The notes below the pieces were generated by a model. The model was given only the letters and a program-made list of their open reading frames with translations. It did not search any database and had not been told where the DNA came from. From Treponema_B putidum (GTDB lineage Bacteria > Spirochaetota > Spirochaetia > Treponematales > Treponemataceae), in NCBI RefSeq assembly GCF_007830595.1, contig NZ_VLLD01000005.1: a stretch of DNA of 64,000 nucleotides; one strand, written 5' to 3'. Of this stretch, positions 17,340 to 26,423 are shown piece by piece. The number at the start of each line of letters is the position of its first letter. Position 1 is the first letter of the stretch. A program made the translations under genes and the position numbers.

Positions 17340-18824
17340 ATGGAATTCTTAAAATATGTTAAGAAAGAACCCTATCAGCTTTTTATTGATGGTAAGTATA
17401 CTCCTTCTGAGGATGGTACTATTGTTGATGTAATTAACCCTGCCGATAACTTGCCTTTTGCTAAAGCCTATCGGGGTACAAAAACTGATTGCGAAAAAGC
17501 AATTGCTGCGGCAAGAAAAGCCTTTGATGAAGGCCCATACAGAAAAATGTCTGCAAAGGATCGTAGTAAATTATTATTAAAGGCTGCCCAAATTCTTGAA
17601 AGGCGTGCTGAAGAATTTGCAGTTATTGAAACACTTGAATGCGGTAAAAATTATAATGCATGCCGCTATTGGGAAGTTCCAATGGCCGTTGATTCCTTTG
17701 AATTTTTTGCAGGAAAGGCCAGGTGTTTGGATGGTAAGGTGGTGCCGAGTGAATATGGGACTCTTAATTATGTAACATGGAACCCTTGCGGAGTAGTAGG
17801 AGAAATTCTTCCATGGAACGGGCCATTTCTTATGGGATGTCAAAAAGTAAATGCAATTTTGGCAGCAGGCAATACCGTTATAATTAAGCCTCCAAGTTGG
17901 GGTGTGTTGTCAATGATTCTTATGGCAAGTGTTTATGAAGAAGCCGGCTTTCCTCCCGGTGTTGTTAATGTTGTAACCGGCTCAGGCGCTGAAGTAGGAA
18001 ACTGTCTTGTCGAGAGTGAGCTTGTGGATATGGTATCTATGACGGGCGGGGTAGAAACAGGCCGCGAGATAATTACTCATTCTGCAAAATTAGTAAAAGA
18101 TATTGCTCTGGAACTGGGCGGCAAAAGCCCTAACATTTTTTTTGAAGATGTTGATATTGATCAAGCTGCTCGTTTTGCTGTTTATGGTTTTACAAATCAT
18201 GCGGGGCAGATATGTGTATCAGGTACAAGAATTTTAGTACAACGCCGTATATATGAACCTTTTATAAAAGCAATGGCCGATGTTGCTTCTAAATTAAAGC
18301 CTGGAGACGGTTTTGATCCGTCTGCAACTATGAATACCCTAATATCCCGAGAACATGCCGATACGGTATGGGGATACATTGAAAAAGGAAAAAAACAAAA
18401 TGCAAGACTCGTTTGCGGCGGAAACCCATATTCGGAAGCTCTCTTAAAGAAGGGAAATTTTATTCCTCCGACTATTTTTGCAGATGTTACACCTGAAATG
18501 GATATATTCCAAAATGAAATCTTTGGGCCGGTTGCTTGTGTTACACCTTTTGATACGGAAGAAGAAGCTATTGCTTTGGCGAATGCAACTAAGTATGGTC
18601 TAGCCGGAGGCGTATTTACAAAAGATATAAAGAGAGCAATTCGTGTGGCAGACAGAATAAATAGCGGGCAGATTTATATAAACAATTACTTCAGTAAAGG
18701 TATGATTGAATCACCCGGCACCGGATGGAAAGAAAGCGGTATAGGGATAGCAGGAATACATAAATATATGATTTCAAAAACCGTATTCGTTGAAACTATT
18801 GATAATGTGTTACCCCCTATTTGA
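17340..18824 (+). CDS. NAD(P)-dependent aldehyde dehydrogenase
   Basis: 494 residues, normal length. It oxidises an aldehyde to a carboxylic acid. It has the cofactor-binding region PWNGPF ... AGNTVIIKPPSW, the general-base Glu in LELGGKSPN, the nucleophile Cys in GQICVSG and EIFGPV near the end. The overall pattern resembles betaine-aldehyde and related amino-aldehyde dehydrogenases, but specificity cannot be read from sequence. It is the first gene of the selenoprotein operon, straight after the palindromic operator. A plausible job is making the acid, perhaps an N-substituted glycine, that the downstream GrdB/GrdE-like proteins would bind. Confidence 0.9.
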   Translation: MEFLKYVKKEPYQLFIDGKYTPSEDGTIVDVINPADNLPFAKAYRGTKTDCEKAIAAARKAFDEGPYRKMSAKDRSKLLLKAAQILERRAEEFAVIETLECGKNYNACRYWEVPMAVDSFEFFAGKARCLDGKVVPSEYGTLNYVTWNPCGVVGEILPWNGPFLMGCQKVNAILAAGNTVIIKPPSWGVLSMILMASVYEEAGFPPGVVNVVTGSGAEVGNCLVESELVDMVSMTGGVETGREIITHSAKLVKDIALELGGKSPNIFFEDVDIDQAARFAVYGFTNHAGQICVSGTRILVQRRIYEPFIKAMADVASKLKPGDGFDPSATMNTLISREHADTVWGYIEKGKKQNARLVCGGNPYSEALLKKGNFIPPTIFADVTPEMDIFQNEIFGPVACVTPFDTEEEAIALANATKYGLAGGVFTKDIKRAIRVADRINSGQIYINNYFSKGMIESPGTGWKESGIGIAGIHKYMISKTVFVETIDNVLPPI

Positions 18825-18848
18825 TAACACTATTAAAAGGCAGATATT

Positions 18849-19448
18849 ATGGGAGAAGATATTAAACAAAAAGAATCGGTGAATATTTCCATCGGTTCTA
18901 AAATTCGTGCCCTTAGAAAAGTGCGCAGTATTTCGTTACAACAAATGGCAAAAGATCTCGGCATGAGTTATTCTTACCTTTCAGGGTTAGAGAATGATAA
19001 GTATTCCGTTTCCATCACAAATTTACAAAAACTTGCAAATTATTTTAAGGTTAATCTTGTTTCTTTTCTTACTCCAAGCGGCCCTGTACCAAGAGTGTTC
19101 CGCAAAAAGGACTTGTACAGCAATGTCAATACCTACGATAACATTGCATATAAAGTTATTACTCCGGAAAGTTATACCCATTTACAGGTTAGCTATGCAT
19201 ATTTGCCGCCTAACGAACCGTCTGAACGAAACATTCACAAGCATGGTAAGGGACAAGAAATGATTTTAGTTTTAGACGGCTGTGTTTGTGTGATGGTTGA
19301 AGCCGAGAAATTTAAAATTGAACAAGGTGATTGTATTATTTTTGATGCTGACGTTGAGCACTTAATTTACACTGAGGAACAACCTGCTACTTTGGTGATA
19401 GTATCAAGCCCTCCTTACGGACAGCAAATTTTGCCTGAAAAAAAATAA
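18849..19448 (+). CDS. XRE-family regulator with C-terminal cupin domain
   Basis: 199 residues. Residues 15-70 form a helix-turn-helix (IRALRKVRSISLQQMAKDLGMSYSYLSGLEN). Residues 105-190 form a small-molecule-binding cupin (NIHKHGKGQEMILVLDG, then GDCIIFDADVEHLIY). Such proteins (PuuR-like) usually repress catabolic operons and release DNA on binding a pathway metabolite. It is inside the operon, 24 bp after the aldehyde dehydrogenase gene, and most likely acts at the palindrome at 17267-17298 (autoregulation inferred). Confidence 0.88.
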   Translation: MGEDIKQKESVNISIGSKIRALRKVRSISLQQMAKDLGMSYSYLSGLENDKYSVSITNLQKLANYFKVNLVSFLTPSGPVPRVFRKKDLYSNVNTYDNIAYKVITPESYTHLQVSYAYLPPNEPSERNIHKHGKGQEMILVLDGCVCVMVEAEKFKIEQGDCIIFDADVEHLIYTEEQPATLVIVSSPPYGQQILPEKK

Positions 19449-19470
19449 TAAAGTGATAGGAGAGTTATAG

Positions 19471-20802
19471 ATGATATATAAGGCTATTCATTATATAAAT
19501 CAATTTTATGCCGGTATAGGCGGTGAATCATCGGCAGAATCCGGTTTTATTGTTTTAAAAGAAAAAAAAGGGCCTGCTATAGGTTTAGAAGATTTATGGC
19601 AGGGAGAGATGATTGTGACAAAAGTTATTTGTTGCGGAGATAATTATATAAATGTTGATAATAACTTTGAAGAAGTCTGTAGACAGTTAAAAAAGATTGT
19701 AGAAGAAGAAAAACCGGATGTTTTAATTGCAGGCCCGGCATTTAACGCCGGAAGATACGGTATGGCTTGTGCTAAAATATGCGACTATGCTCGGCACCGT
19801 CTGAACATTCCGTCTGTTACGGCTATGTGGCATGAAAATCCTGCCGTAAAAATATATGTTAAAAATAATTATATAATAAGCAGCACTGAGACTGCCGCGG
19901 GAATGCACAAAACATTAGAGAACTTAGCAAAGCTGGCTTTAAAACTTGCTAAAAGAGAAAAAATAGGACCTGCCCGTATTGAAGGATATTTACCGACAGG
20001 GCACCGTTATAATGAATACAATCAAAAAACAGGTGCCCAAAGAGTGGTAGATATGTTATTGGATAAGTTAAACGGCAGACCCTATCAAACTGAAGTTCCT
20101 CTACGGGGCTTTGAGAGAGTTCCTCCTGCTCCGCCTATTCGTGAAATGAACAAAACAACTATAGCCTTATTTACTACAGGCGGATTAGTTCCTATTGGGA
20201 ACCCTGATAAACTTAAACAAGCCTTTGCTGAAGACTTTAAAGTTTATGATATTTCTAATCGAAAAACTTTGCCGCAAGGAGTGTATGAATCCATTCATGG
20301 AGGATATGATACCACTGCAGCAAGTGCGGATCCTCATAGGTTAATTCCTTTAGATGCTTTAAGACAATGTGAAGCAGAAGGTATTATTGGAGGAGTATAT
20401 CCTTACTTTGGAACTACATGCGGTGTAGGTACAAATGTGGCGATTAGTGAGTCCATGGGTAAAGCGTGGGCAAATAAACTTAAAGAAGAACATGTAGGAG
20501 CTGTAATTTTAACCAGTACGTGAGGAACCTGTACTCGTTGCGGTGCAACGATTTGCAAAGAATTGGATCGTGCGGGTATCCCGAATGTACATATAAACGC
20601 CTTTACTTCCATATCCGAAAGTGTCGGAGCAAACCGAATTGTTTTTGGCGGAGGCTTTACCGCGCCTGCCGGTGATCCTCTGCTGCCTCTTGAACGTGAA
20701 ACGGCATATAGACGTAAAATTATTGATAAAGCTTTAGAAGCCTTGCAGACAGAAGTCTTATCACCTACGATTTTTACTGTAGATCATGGTAAGGAGGGTT
20801 AA
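19471..20802 (+). CDS. GrdB-family selenoprotein (glycine/sarcosine/betaine reductase component B type)
   Basis: 443 residues when the in-frame TGA at 20521-20523 is read as selenocysteine (residue 351). It is not a break: sequence homology continues across it as STST-U-GTCTRCGATICKEL, the redox motif U-x2-C-x2-C of GrdB proteins. In this family component B binds an amine such as glycine, sarcosine or betaine and, with GrdA and GrdC/GrdD, releases the amine and makes acetyl phosphate. The N-terminal region (IAGPAFNAGRYG, LPTGHRYNEYN, FTTGGLVP) also fits. Start ATG follows TAGGAGAG. The Grd partner proteins A, C and D and the selenium machinery are not in the window. The substrate is unknown. 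Confidence 0.92.
20521..20550 (+). promoter_or_regulatory. UGA selenocysteine codon with SECIS-like hairpin
   Basis: The UGA (20521-20523) is followed by the perfect hairpin CGTTGC-GGT-GCAACG (20536-20550), whose apical loop lies 18-20 nt downstream. Bacterial SECIS elements sit just after the UGA within the coding sequence and present a G/U-containing loop to SelB, which fits this layout. Confidence 0.75.
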
Positions 20803-20804
20803 AT

Positions 20805-22124
20805 ATGGATGATATGATTTTAACACGTCAGTATTTTGATGTTAAAGATGTTAAGTTTGGGGATAAATGTTCATTCTCCAATGGAGTTTTAACGGTTTGT
20901 GAAAATGAATTGAAAGAAATTACCCGAGATTTATTTAATGCCGTTAAAGGGTTTAGATTGGAGATTACCCATCCCGGCGAAGACGCCCGTATAATTCATG
21001 TGTTGGATACTCTTGCATCTATGGTAAAACTTAAAGGCGAGGGACAGCAATATTCCGGCTTTTTTGGAAATCCTTTTACTGTAGGCCGAGGTATAACAAA
21101 TATCTTTTCAGGTTTTTCTGTTATGGAGAGTGCTGCTCTTCCATGGGATGAGACTAATGCATCAAGCGGTTTGTTGTATCCTCGTGATGCTATAATTGAA
21201 ATAACCGGTGAGTATGCTCAATATACCCCATTTTCCGAAACGCATAACCTAGTGATAGTATATGATTTAAATGAGGGAAAATCTGCAATGGAATATGACA
21301 ATGATATCCGCCTGATAGCTATAAAAATATCTACATATCTTGCAGAGCTTACTCGAACTCTTAAACCTGACCGTACCGAAACATTTCAAACTTTACAAAA
21401 TAATGACTCCCTTCCAAATGTTGTTTTGGTATGGCAATGCCAAAATCAGGGGCCATATGCCGATACTTTTTTATATGGGTTGCCTATTGATGATATTGTG
21501 CCCACTATCCTGCATCCTAATGAGATGCTTGACGGATGTATAGTAAGCGGAAATTATGTATGGCCTGCCTTTAAGGTACCGACATACTTGCATGTCAATC
21601 ATCCTATTTTGTTGGACTTATACCGCCGTCATGGTAAGGAATTATGGTTTAAAGGTGTTATTCTATGTCGAAGTCATAACCCAAGCAACTGGCATAAACA
21701 AAGATGTGCAAGCCATTGTATTAAACTTGCGCAAATGCTTGAGGCGGATGGATTGGTGATGGCTTGGGAAGGCGGCGGAAATGCCTGTGTAGACGGGATG
21801 CTTACTATTCAAACAGCAGAAAACCATGGAATAAGGGCTTCGACAATTACTTTTGAATTCGGAGGAAAAGACGGAACTGAAGGTGTTTTGCTTGTTGATC
21901 ACTTCCCTGAAGCGGATGCAGTTTGTACAGGAGGTTCTATTGAAAAGCCTGTATATCTCAAGCAAGTTAAGCGTGTTGTAGGAGGAGATACATTCCGGCT
22001 TAATAAGGAATCCGGAGGCTTTTTTCCTCCATCAAAAAACGAATTGGTTTTGGAAAATACAACACATCTTTATCTAGGCGGAAATCAGTGCGGCTACAGC
22101 AAAATATTTGCTGAGGCTTACTGA
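20805..22124 (+). CDS. GrdE-family component B partner subunit, apparently without the processing Cys
   Basis: 439 residues, matching the proprotein subunit of component B (GrdE/GrdG/GrdI type): FFGNPFTVGRGI, ILHPNEMLDG, THLYLGGNQ near the end. In GrdE the chain is cut at an Asn-Cys bond to create a carbonyl group that binds the substrate amine (family knowledge). The equivalent position here, after DGCIVSGN (residues 243-250), is Tyr251, so I see no Asn-Cys. Cys245 is the nearest alternative. It has a strong AAGGAGGG ribosome-binding site and is 2 bp after the selenoprotein gene. A non-cleaved or differently activated component B is possible. Confidence 0.85.
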   Translation: MDDMILTRQYFDVKDVKFGDKCSFSNGVLTVCENELKEITRDLFNAVKGFRLEITHPGEDARIIHVLDTLASMVKLKGEGQQYSGFFGNPFTVGRGITNIFSGFSVMESAALPWDETNASSGLLYPRDAIIEITGEYAQYTPFSETHNLVIVYDLNEGKSAMEYDNDIRLIAIKISTYLAELTRTLKPDRTETFQTLQNNDSLPNVVLVWQCQNQGPYADTFLYGLPIDDIVPTILHPNEMLDGCIVSGNYVWPAFKVPTYLHVNHPILLDLYRRHGKELWFKGVILCRSHNPSNWHKQRCASHCIKLAQMLEADGLVMAWEGGGNACVDGMLTIQTAENHGIRASTITFEFGGKDGTEGVLLVDHFPEADAVCTGGSIEKPVYLKQVKRVVGGDTFRLNKESGGFFPPSKNELVLENTTHLYLGGNQCGYSKIFAEAY

Positions 22125-22171
22125 TACTATATATTTTATTCAAATTCATCTTTAAGATGAAAGGAGAGCTT

Positions 22172-22954
22172 ATGAAGCGAAGAATGAACAATATTTTTCG
22201 AAGTGACGGAAAGGCTTTTGTGCTTGCGTTAGACCATGCTGCAATGATGCCGTCTCCGGATTTGCATGATGCCGGCCATGTTATACGGGAAGCTGTGGCC
22301 GGAGGTGCTGATGCTTTTTTGACGACTTATGGTATGATAAAAAATTTCCAAAAAGAGTTTGGAAACACCGGTCTTATCATGAGGGCTGATGGAGGCATTT
22401 CTTCATTACGGAAGCTGATGGAACGGCTTGATTTATTGTATTCGGCAGAAGACGCTGTAAGGGTTGGAGCAGATGCTATGTTATGTATGGGCTATCCGGG
22501 CTCTACTGATAATGAGCATACTCTCAAATACCTTGCAAAACTTTGTGCCGATGGAGAACGATTAGGGCTGCCCATAGGAGCTGAAATGCTTCCGTTTGGG
22601 TTTGAAAAACACGAAGGAGTTGATACTCGTTCAGTTGACAATATAAAGTTCGCTTGCCGCCAAGGAGCAGAACTTGGGGCCGACTTTATCAAAACAGAAT
22701 TTGTAGGTAAGGATGATTTTATTGGAGTTACCGAAAGCTGCTTTGCACCTATTTTGGTGCTTGGAGGAAGTAAGGCAAAATCCGAAGAAGAGATCTTTTT
22801 GGATATTAAGTCTGCATTGGACGCAGGAGCAAAAGGCATAATTATGGGACGGAATATATACCGTAATCCCAATATTGCCCGTTTTTGTGAAGCAATATCG
22901 GCTGTGATACATGACAATGCTTCCGTTGCTCAAGCTCTTTCCATACTTAAATAG
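22172..22954 (+). CDS. Class I aldolase, DeoC/FbaB/LacD superfamily
   Basis: 260 residues, a single TIM-barrel like the archaeal-type class I fructose-bisphosphate aldolase and LsrF. Motifs: VLALDHAAM at the start, and GADFIKTEF with the Schiff-base Lys174, then VLGGSK and AGAKGIIMGRNIY for phosphate binding. The ATG at 22157 is rejected because AAAGGAGAG lies inside that frame, just before ATG 22172. In this operon it probably cleaves a phosphorylated intermediate of the same compound handled by the two dehydrogenases; the substrate cannot be read from sequence. Confidence 0.88.
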   Translation: MKRRMNNIFRSDGKAFVLALDHAAMMPSPDLHDAGHVIREAVAGGADAFLTTYGMIKNFQKEFGNTGLIMRADGGISSLRKLMERLDLLYSAEDAVRVGADAMLCMGYPGSTDNEHTLKYLAKLCADGERLGLPIGAEMLPFGFEKHEGVDTRSVDNIKFACRQGAELGADFIKTEFVGKDDFIGVTESCFAPILVLGGSKAKSEEEIFLDIKSALDAGAKGIIMGRNIYRNPNIARFCEAISAVIHDNASVAQALSILK

Positions 22955-22965
22955 GAGGATATGGT

Positions 22966-24012
22966 ATGTCAATAAAAATTAGAACTGCCGCAGTTACAGG
23001 CTCGCATAAAATAGAAATCTTAGAACTGAATACGCCTGATCTTAGAAGAGGCGAGGTACTTATCAAAGTGCACGCAGTTGCTCTTTGTACTTTGGAGCAG
23101 CGGATTTTCCGAGGTGAAATTCATATGCCTCTGCCTTGTACCGGCGGCCATGAGGTTTCAGGTGAAATAGTTTCCTTCGGCGATGGGGTAAATACAAAAA
23201 AATGGGCTGTAGGAGATAGGGTGGCTGTCCGCTTGCTTTATAATTGCGGTGAGTGCCATTACTGTCATAGCGGACATAATAATTTATGCGAGCGCGCACA
23301 AAAAAAACCTGTAAGAGAAAATTTATTGGTAGGCCCCGGCGGTTTATGTGATTACATCATTGTCAATACTTCCGATCTTTTCCCTTTTTCGGACAGACTC
23401 AGCTACGAGGAAGCTTGTCTTACAGAACCCTTAGCTTGCTGTGTTCACAGTATAGAAAGAGCAAATCTCCAACTGAGCGAAGATGTTGTTGTAATAGGAG
23501 GCGGCATCATGGGGCAATATCATATAATGTTGGCTAAATGCCGCGGGTGCAGGGTTATTTTAAGCGAAGTTGATCCGGAAAGACGTAAATTAGGAGAACA
23601 GTTGGGAGCGGACATAGTCTTTAATCCCTTGGAGAATGACCCTGTTACATTTGTACAGGGTGTAACAAATGGACGGGGAGCGGATGCCGTATTTAATACA
23701 ACACCGATACCTGAAGTTGTTCCTCAAGCAATAGCAATGACCGGTAAATGCGGCAGAATGATCCAATACAGTTCAATGCATCCTGATTCTCCCACTCTTG
23801 TTAGTCCCCAAATGCTGCATGGAAGTGAAATTGTTTTAACCGGAGCAATCAGTCCCGATGAAAAAAACTTTTATACCGCAAATAGATTATTGTCTTCAGG
23901 TATTATTAATTGCAAACCCCTGATAGCTAAAAAATTTCCTTTTGAAGAAGCTCAAAAGGCTTTTGAAGCGGCTATTGTTCCGGGTACATTTCGTGTAATT
24001 ATTACAGATTAA
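22966..24012 (+). CDS. Zinc-dependent alcohol dehydrogenase, MDR family
   Basis: 348 residues. Catalytic zinc ligands are in ALCTLEQR (Cys near 38) and TGGHEVSG. The structural zinc lobe CGECHYCHSGHNNLC is complete. The NAD-binding loop is VIGGGIMGQYH. It is closest in form to sorbitol, threonine and other polyol dehydrogenases. It follows the aldolase by 11 bp with GGAGGATATGG as ribosome-binding site. Paired with the aldehyde dehydrogenase it could carry an alcohol to an acid in two steps. Confidence 0.9.
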   Translation: MSIKIRTAAVTGSHKIEILELNTPDLRRGEVLIKVHAVALCTLEQRIFRGEIHMPLPCTGGHEVSGEIVSFGDGVNTKKWAVGDRVAVRLLYNCGECHYCHSGHNNLCERAQKKPVRENLLVGPGGLCDYIIVNTSDLFPFSDRLSYEEACLTEPLACCVHSIERANLQLSEDVVVIGGGIMGQYHIMLAKCRGCRVILSEVDPERRKLGEQLGADIVFNPLENDPVTFVQGVTNGRGADAVFNTTPIPEVVPQAIAMTGKCGRMIQYSSMHPDSPTLVSPQMLHGSEIVLTGAISPDEKNFYTANRLLSSGIINCKPLIAKKFPFEEAQKAFEAAIVPGTFRVIITD

Positions 24013-24037
24013 AAATTTTATTTTTATGGAGGTTTAT

Positions 24038-25381
24038 ATGAAAATAAAAGAAAATGAAAAATTGGGTTTAGGCTCATGTGTAACTATTCTTGTTGGAGGC
24101 TGTATCGGAAGCGCTATTTTTTCTCTTTCCGGAATGACTATGTATTATGCAGGCCCCGCAGCTCTTATTACATGGTTTATTGCTGCCTTGATTTTAGGCT
24201 TGTATGGAATTCAGGTTGCTGAATTATCAATTCGATATCCTAAATCGGGGGGTGTATTTGTATTTCCTGCAAAAGCAATGGGTAAAAATGAGCGGGAAGG
24301 AAAAGTATGGGGATTTATTTCTGCTTGGGGCTATATTATTGCGAATATAATTGCAGTAGCTTTTGCTGCTATTTATGTATCTGTATACTTATCCGTCGGT
24401 TTTCAAGCTCTAGCCGGATTTAGAATTCCATTGGCAATTATTTCTATTGTTATATGTACGGCTCTTAACTTAATAAAAATTACAAGTGCAGGAAAGTACA
24501 ATAATGTGTTGGTAGCTTTACTTGTGATAACCATGCTTATTTTTGCAAGCATTGCTCTGTTTGCCGGTAAATGGAATCCTCAAAACATGGTTCCATTTTT
24601 TACACAAGGTGCTAAAGGAGTAGCCGGTTTTATTCAAGCTATTCCTAATGCTATGGTTGGGTATGGCTCTGTAGTGGCTATCGCCTTCATGGTTGGAGAA
24701 GTAGAGAATCCGAATCGAACTGTTCCTAAATCATTGGCTATTTCTCTTATTCTTGTTGTTCTCTTGTATCAGCTTATGATTTTAGGGACTATGGGAAATA
24801 TTACCGCAGAATTTTTAATTAAGAATCCCGGTATGAGATTTATACCTATGTTTGCTGCGGCTTTTACATCTCTTAATATGTTCCCATGGCTCTCAAAACT
24901 GATTTCTATTTCGGCCACGCTTGCCTTATTGACGACCATGCTTGTTGTCGGGTTCTTAAATGCCCGTGCCGTATGTTCAATGGCAAATGCAAAAATGCTG
25001 CCGGCATTTTTCGGTAAAGTCAATAAAAATGGGGTTCCATCCACAGCCTGTCTTACCTTGTCAGCATGTACAATTGTCCTAAGTTGTTTTCCAAGCATTA
25101 CAGAGTTATTGATAAATCTGGGATCAATTTCGGCAGCAATCACTATAGTTATTGTGTGTTTTTCTTTAATAGCCTCTCGAAAAAAACTACCCCATGTAGA
25201 AGGTAATTATGCAGCTCCCGGAGGAAATATTGTTTCAGTATTGACGATTATTCTGATAGTAGTTTGTTATATTCCTGCTATTTTTAATGGCAGTGTATAT
25301 ATGTGGTTATTCACGGTTATTTTATATGCTATCGGCGGAATTATTATGTTTATAATGATGAAACAAAATAAGGCCGATTAA
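24038..25381 (+). CDS. APC family amino acid permease
   Basis: 447 residues and 12 hydrophobic segments. The first has the APC motif GGCIGSAIFSLSG. It belongs to the amino acid-polyamine-organocation transporters. The start at ATG 24038 is chosen because GGAGG lies at the right distance and inside the longer frame from 24026. It closes the operon before tandem hairpins. In this setting it most likely imports the amine or amino acid fed to the selenoprotein pathway. Confidence 0.9.
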   Translation: MKIKENEKLGLGSCVTILVGGCIGSAIFSLSGMTMYYAGPAALITWFIAALILGLYGIQVAELSIRYPKSGGVFVFPAKAMGKNEREGKVWGFISAWGYIIANIIAVAFAAIYVSVYLSVGFQALAGFRIPLAIISIVICTALNLIKITSAGKYNNVLVALLVITMLIFASIALFAGKWNPQNMVPFFTQGAKGVAGFIQAIPNAMVGYGSVVAIAFMVGEVENPNRTVPKSLAISLILVVLLYQLMILGTMGNITAEFLIKNPGMRFIPMFAAAFTSLNMFPWLSKLISISATLALLTTMLVVGFLNARAVCSMANAKMLPAFFGKVNKNGVPSTACLTLSACTIVLSCFPSITELLINLGSISAAITIVIVCFSLIASRKKLPHVEGNYAAPGGNIVSVLTIILIVVCYIPAIFNGSVYMWLFTVILYAIGGIIMFIMMKQNKAD

Positions 25382-25392
25382 GCCTTAAATTT

Positions 25393-25441
25393 GAAGCAGC
25401 GGTTTTCCGCTGCTTCTTTGACAGAGATTTGTCTGTTTTTT
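25393..25441 (+). terminator. Tandem hairpins ending the selenoprotein operon
   Basis: The first hairpin is a perfect 10-bp stem (25393-25402 with 25407-25416) with a TTTT loop. The second is a 5-bp stem (ACAGA 25421-25425, TCTGT 25432-25436) followed by six T. Together they form a good intrinsic terminator, directly in front of the ribosome-binding site of the next gene. Confidence 0.7.
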
Positions 25442-25454
25442 GCAGGAGGAAATA

Positions 25455-26354
25455 ATGAAAATTACGGATAAGTTACAACCTATCACTAATGGAGCAAGTT
25501 GTGTTGCTATCGGTTTTTTTGATGGACTCCATATTGGACACAAGGCTGTTATTAATAAACTTTGTAAATACGAGAATCTAAGGCCTGTATTAATTAGCTT
25601 GTTTAATAATGCCGGTTCTGTTATTTATACTGAAGAAGAAAAGTCCTATTTATTACAAAACAGTAAACTGGATACTATGTTCTCTCTATCTGAAGACCTA
25701 ATTAAAAATATGACGGCTGAATCTTTTGCACATGATGTGTTGAATAAGATGCTAAATACAAAAACCGTTGTAGCCGGAGAGAATGCTTTGTTTGGGTCTG
25801 ATAAGATAGACGTAAATCACTTTCGTTCAATTGGAAAAAAATACGGTTTTATTGTCGAAACTGTTCCAATGGAATGTATCGGCGGGATTGAAGTTAGTTC
25901 CGATGTTATCAAAAAAACAATTCAAGAAGGTGATTTTTCTAAGGTATCCTCAATGCTTGGTGCTCCTTATCTTATAAGCGGTACTGTAGTTCACGGAAAG
26001 GGGGCCGGACATAAATTCGGTATGCCTACGGCAAACCTCTCAGTTGCACCTAATAAACTTTTTCCGCCCCACGGGGTCTATGGATCAATAAGCCATTTTC
26101 AAGGCCAAAATCATTTTGGAATGACAAATATAGGTTTACGGCCATCGGATGATAATATTCCAATTCCAACTATTGAAACTTTTTTATTGAATTTTGACCG
26201 TGATATATATGGGCAAAAAGTTTTTCTTGAATTATTGGTTTACATTAGAGGTATTCGTAAATTTGAAGGGGGACTTGCTGAAGTAAGACAACAAATAGAC
26301 AAAGATATTCAGCAAATACATAGTTATATTGAAGAAACAAAAAAGAACCTTTAG
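25455..26354 (+). CDS. ribF: Bifunctional riboflavin kinase / FAD synthetase
   Basis: 299 residues. The N-terminal nucleotidyltransferase domain has GFFDGLHIGHKAVI. The C-terminal riboflavin kinase domain has GKGAGHKFGMPTANL and ends at the usual length. It makes FMN and FAD. ATG 25455 follows GCAGGAGGA; the open frame from 25440 starts at a weaker codon. The gene follows the tandem hairpins, so it may be read through from the operon or have its own promoter, which I did not find. Nearby flavoenzymes (the FAD subunit of the molybdenum hydroxylase) are not in the same operon. Confidence 0.88.
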   Translation: MKITDKLQPITNGASCVAIGFFDGLHIGHKAVINKLCKYENLRPVLISLFNNAGSVIYTEEEKSYLLQNSKLDTMFSLSEDLIKNMTAESFAHDVLNKMLNTKTVVAGENALFGSDKIDVNHFRSIGKKYGFIVETVPMECIGGIEVSSDVIKKTIQEGDFSKVSSMLGAPYLISGTVVHGKGAGHKFGMPTANLSVAPNKLFPPHGVYGSISHFQGQNHFGMTNIGLRPSDDNIPIPTIETFLLNFDRDIYGQKVFLELLVYIRGIRKFEGGLAEVRQQIDKDIQQIHSYIEETKKNL

Positions 26355-26385
26355 TTTTATCCGAATTTCTTTGTACGCCTGATAG

Positions 26386-26414
26386 TTGCCAATCCCCTCA
26401 TTTTCTACTATAAT
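26386..26414 (+). promoter_or_regulatory. Promoter of ptsI giving a leaderless or near-leaderless mRNA
   Basis: TTGCCA (26386-26391), 17-bp spacer and consensus TATAAT (26409-26414). The ptsI ATG is at 26424, so transcription would begin within about 3 nt of the start codon. No Shine-Dalgarno sequence stands between them. Confidence 0.7.
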
Positions 26415-26423
26415 AAAGACAGT

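Noticed and set aside
20521..20523. Stop codon splitting the GrdB-like gene into two genes
   Set aside because: Homology continues without a gap on both sides, the U-x2-C-x2-C motif is formed, and a SECIS-like hairpin follows, so it is read as selenocysteine.
22492..22917. 141-codon open frame on the minus strand
   Set aside because: Antisense to the class I aldolase with its catalytic lysine intact; a coding shadow.
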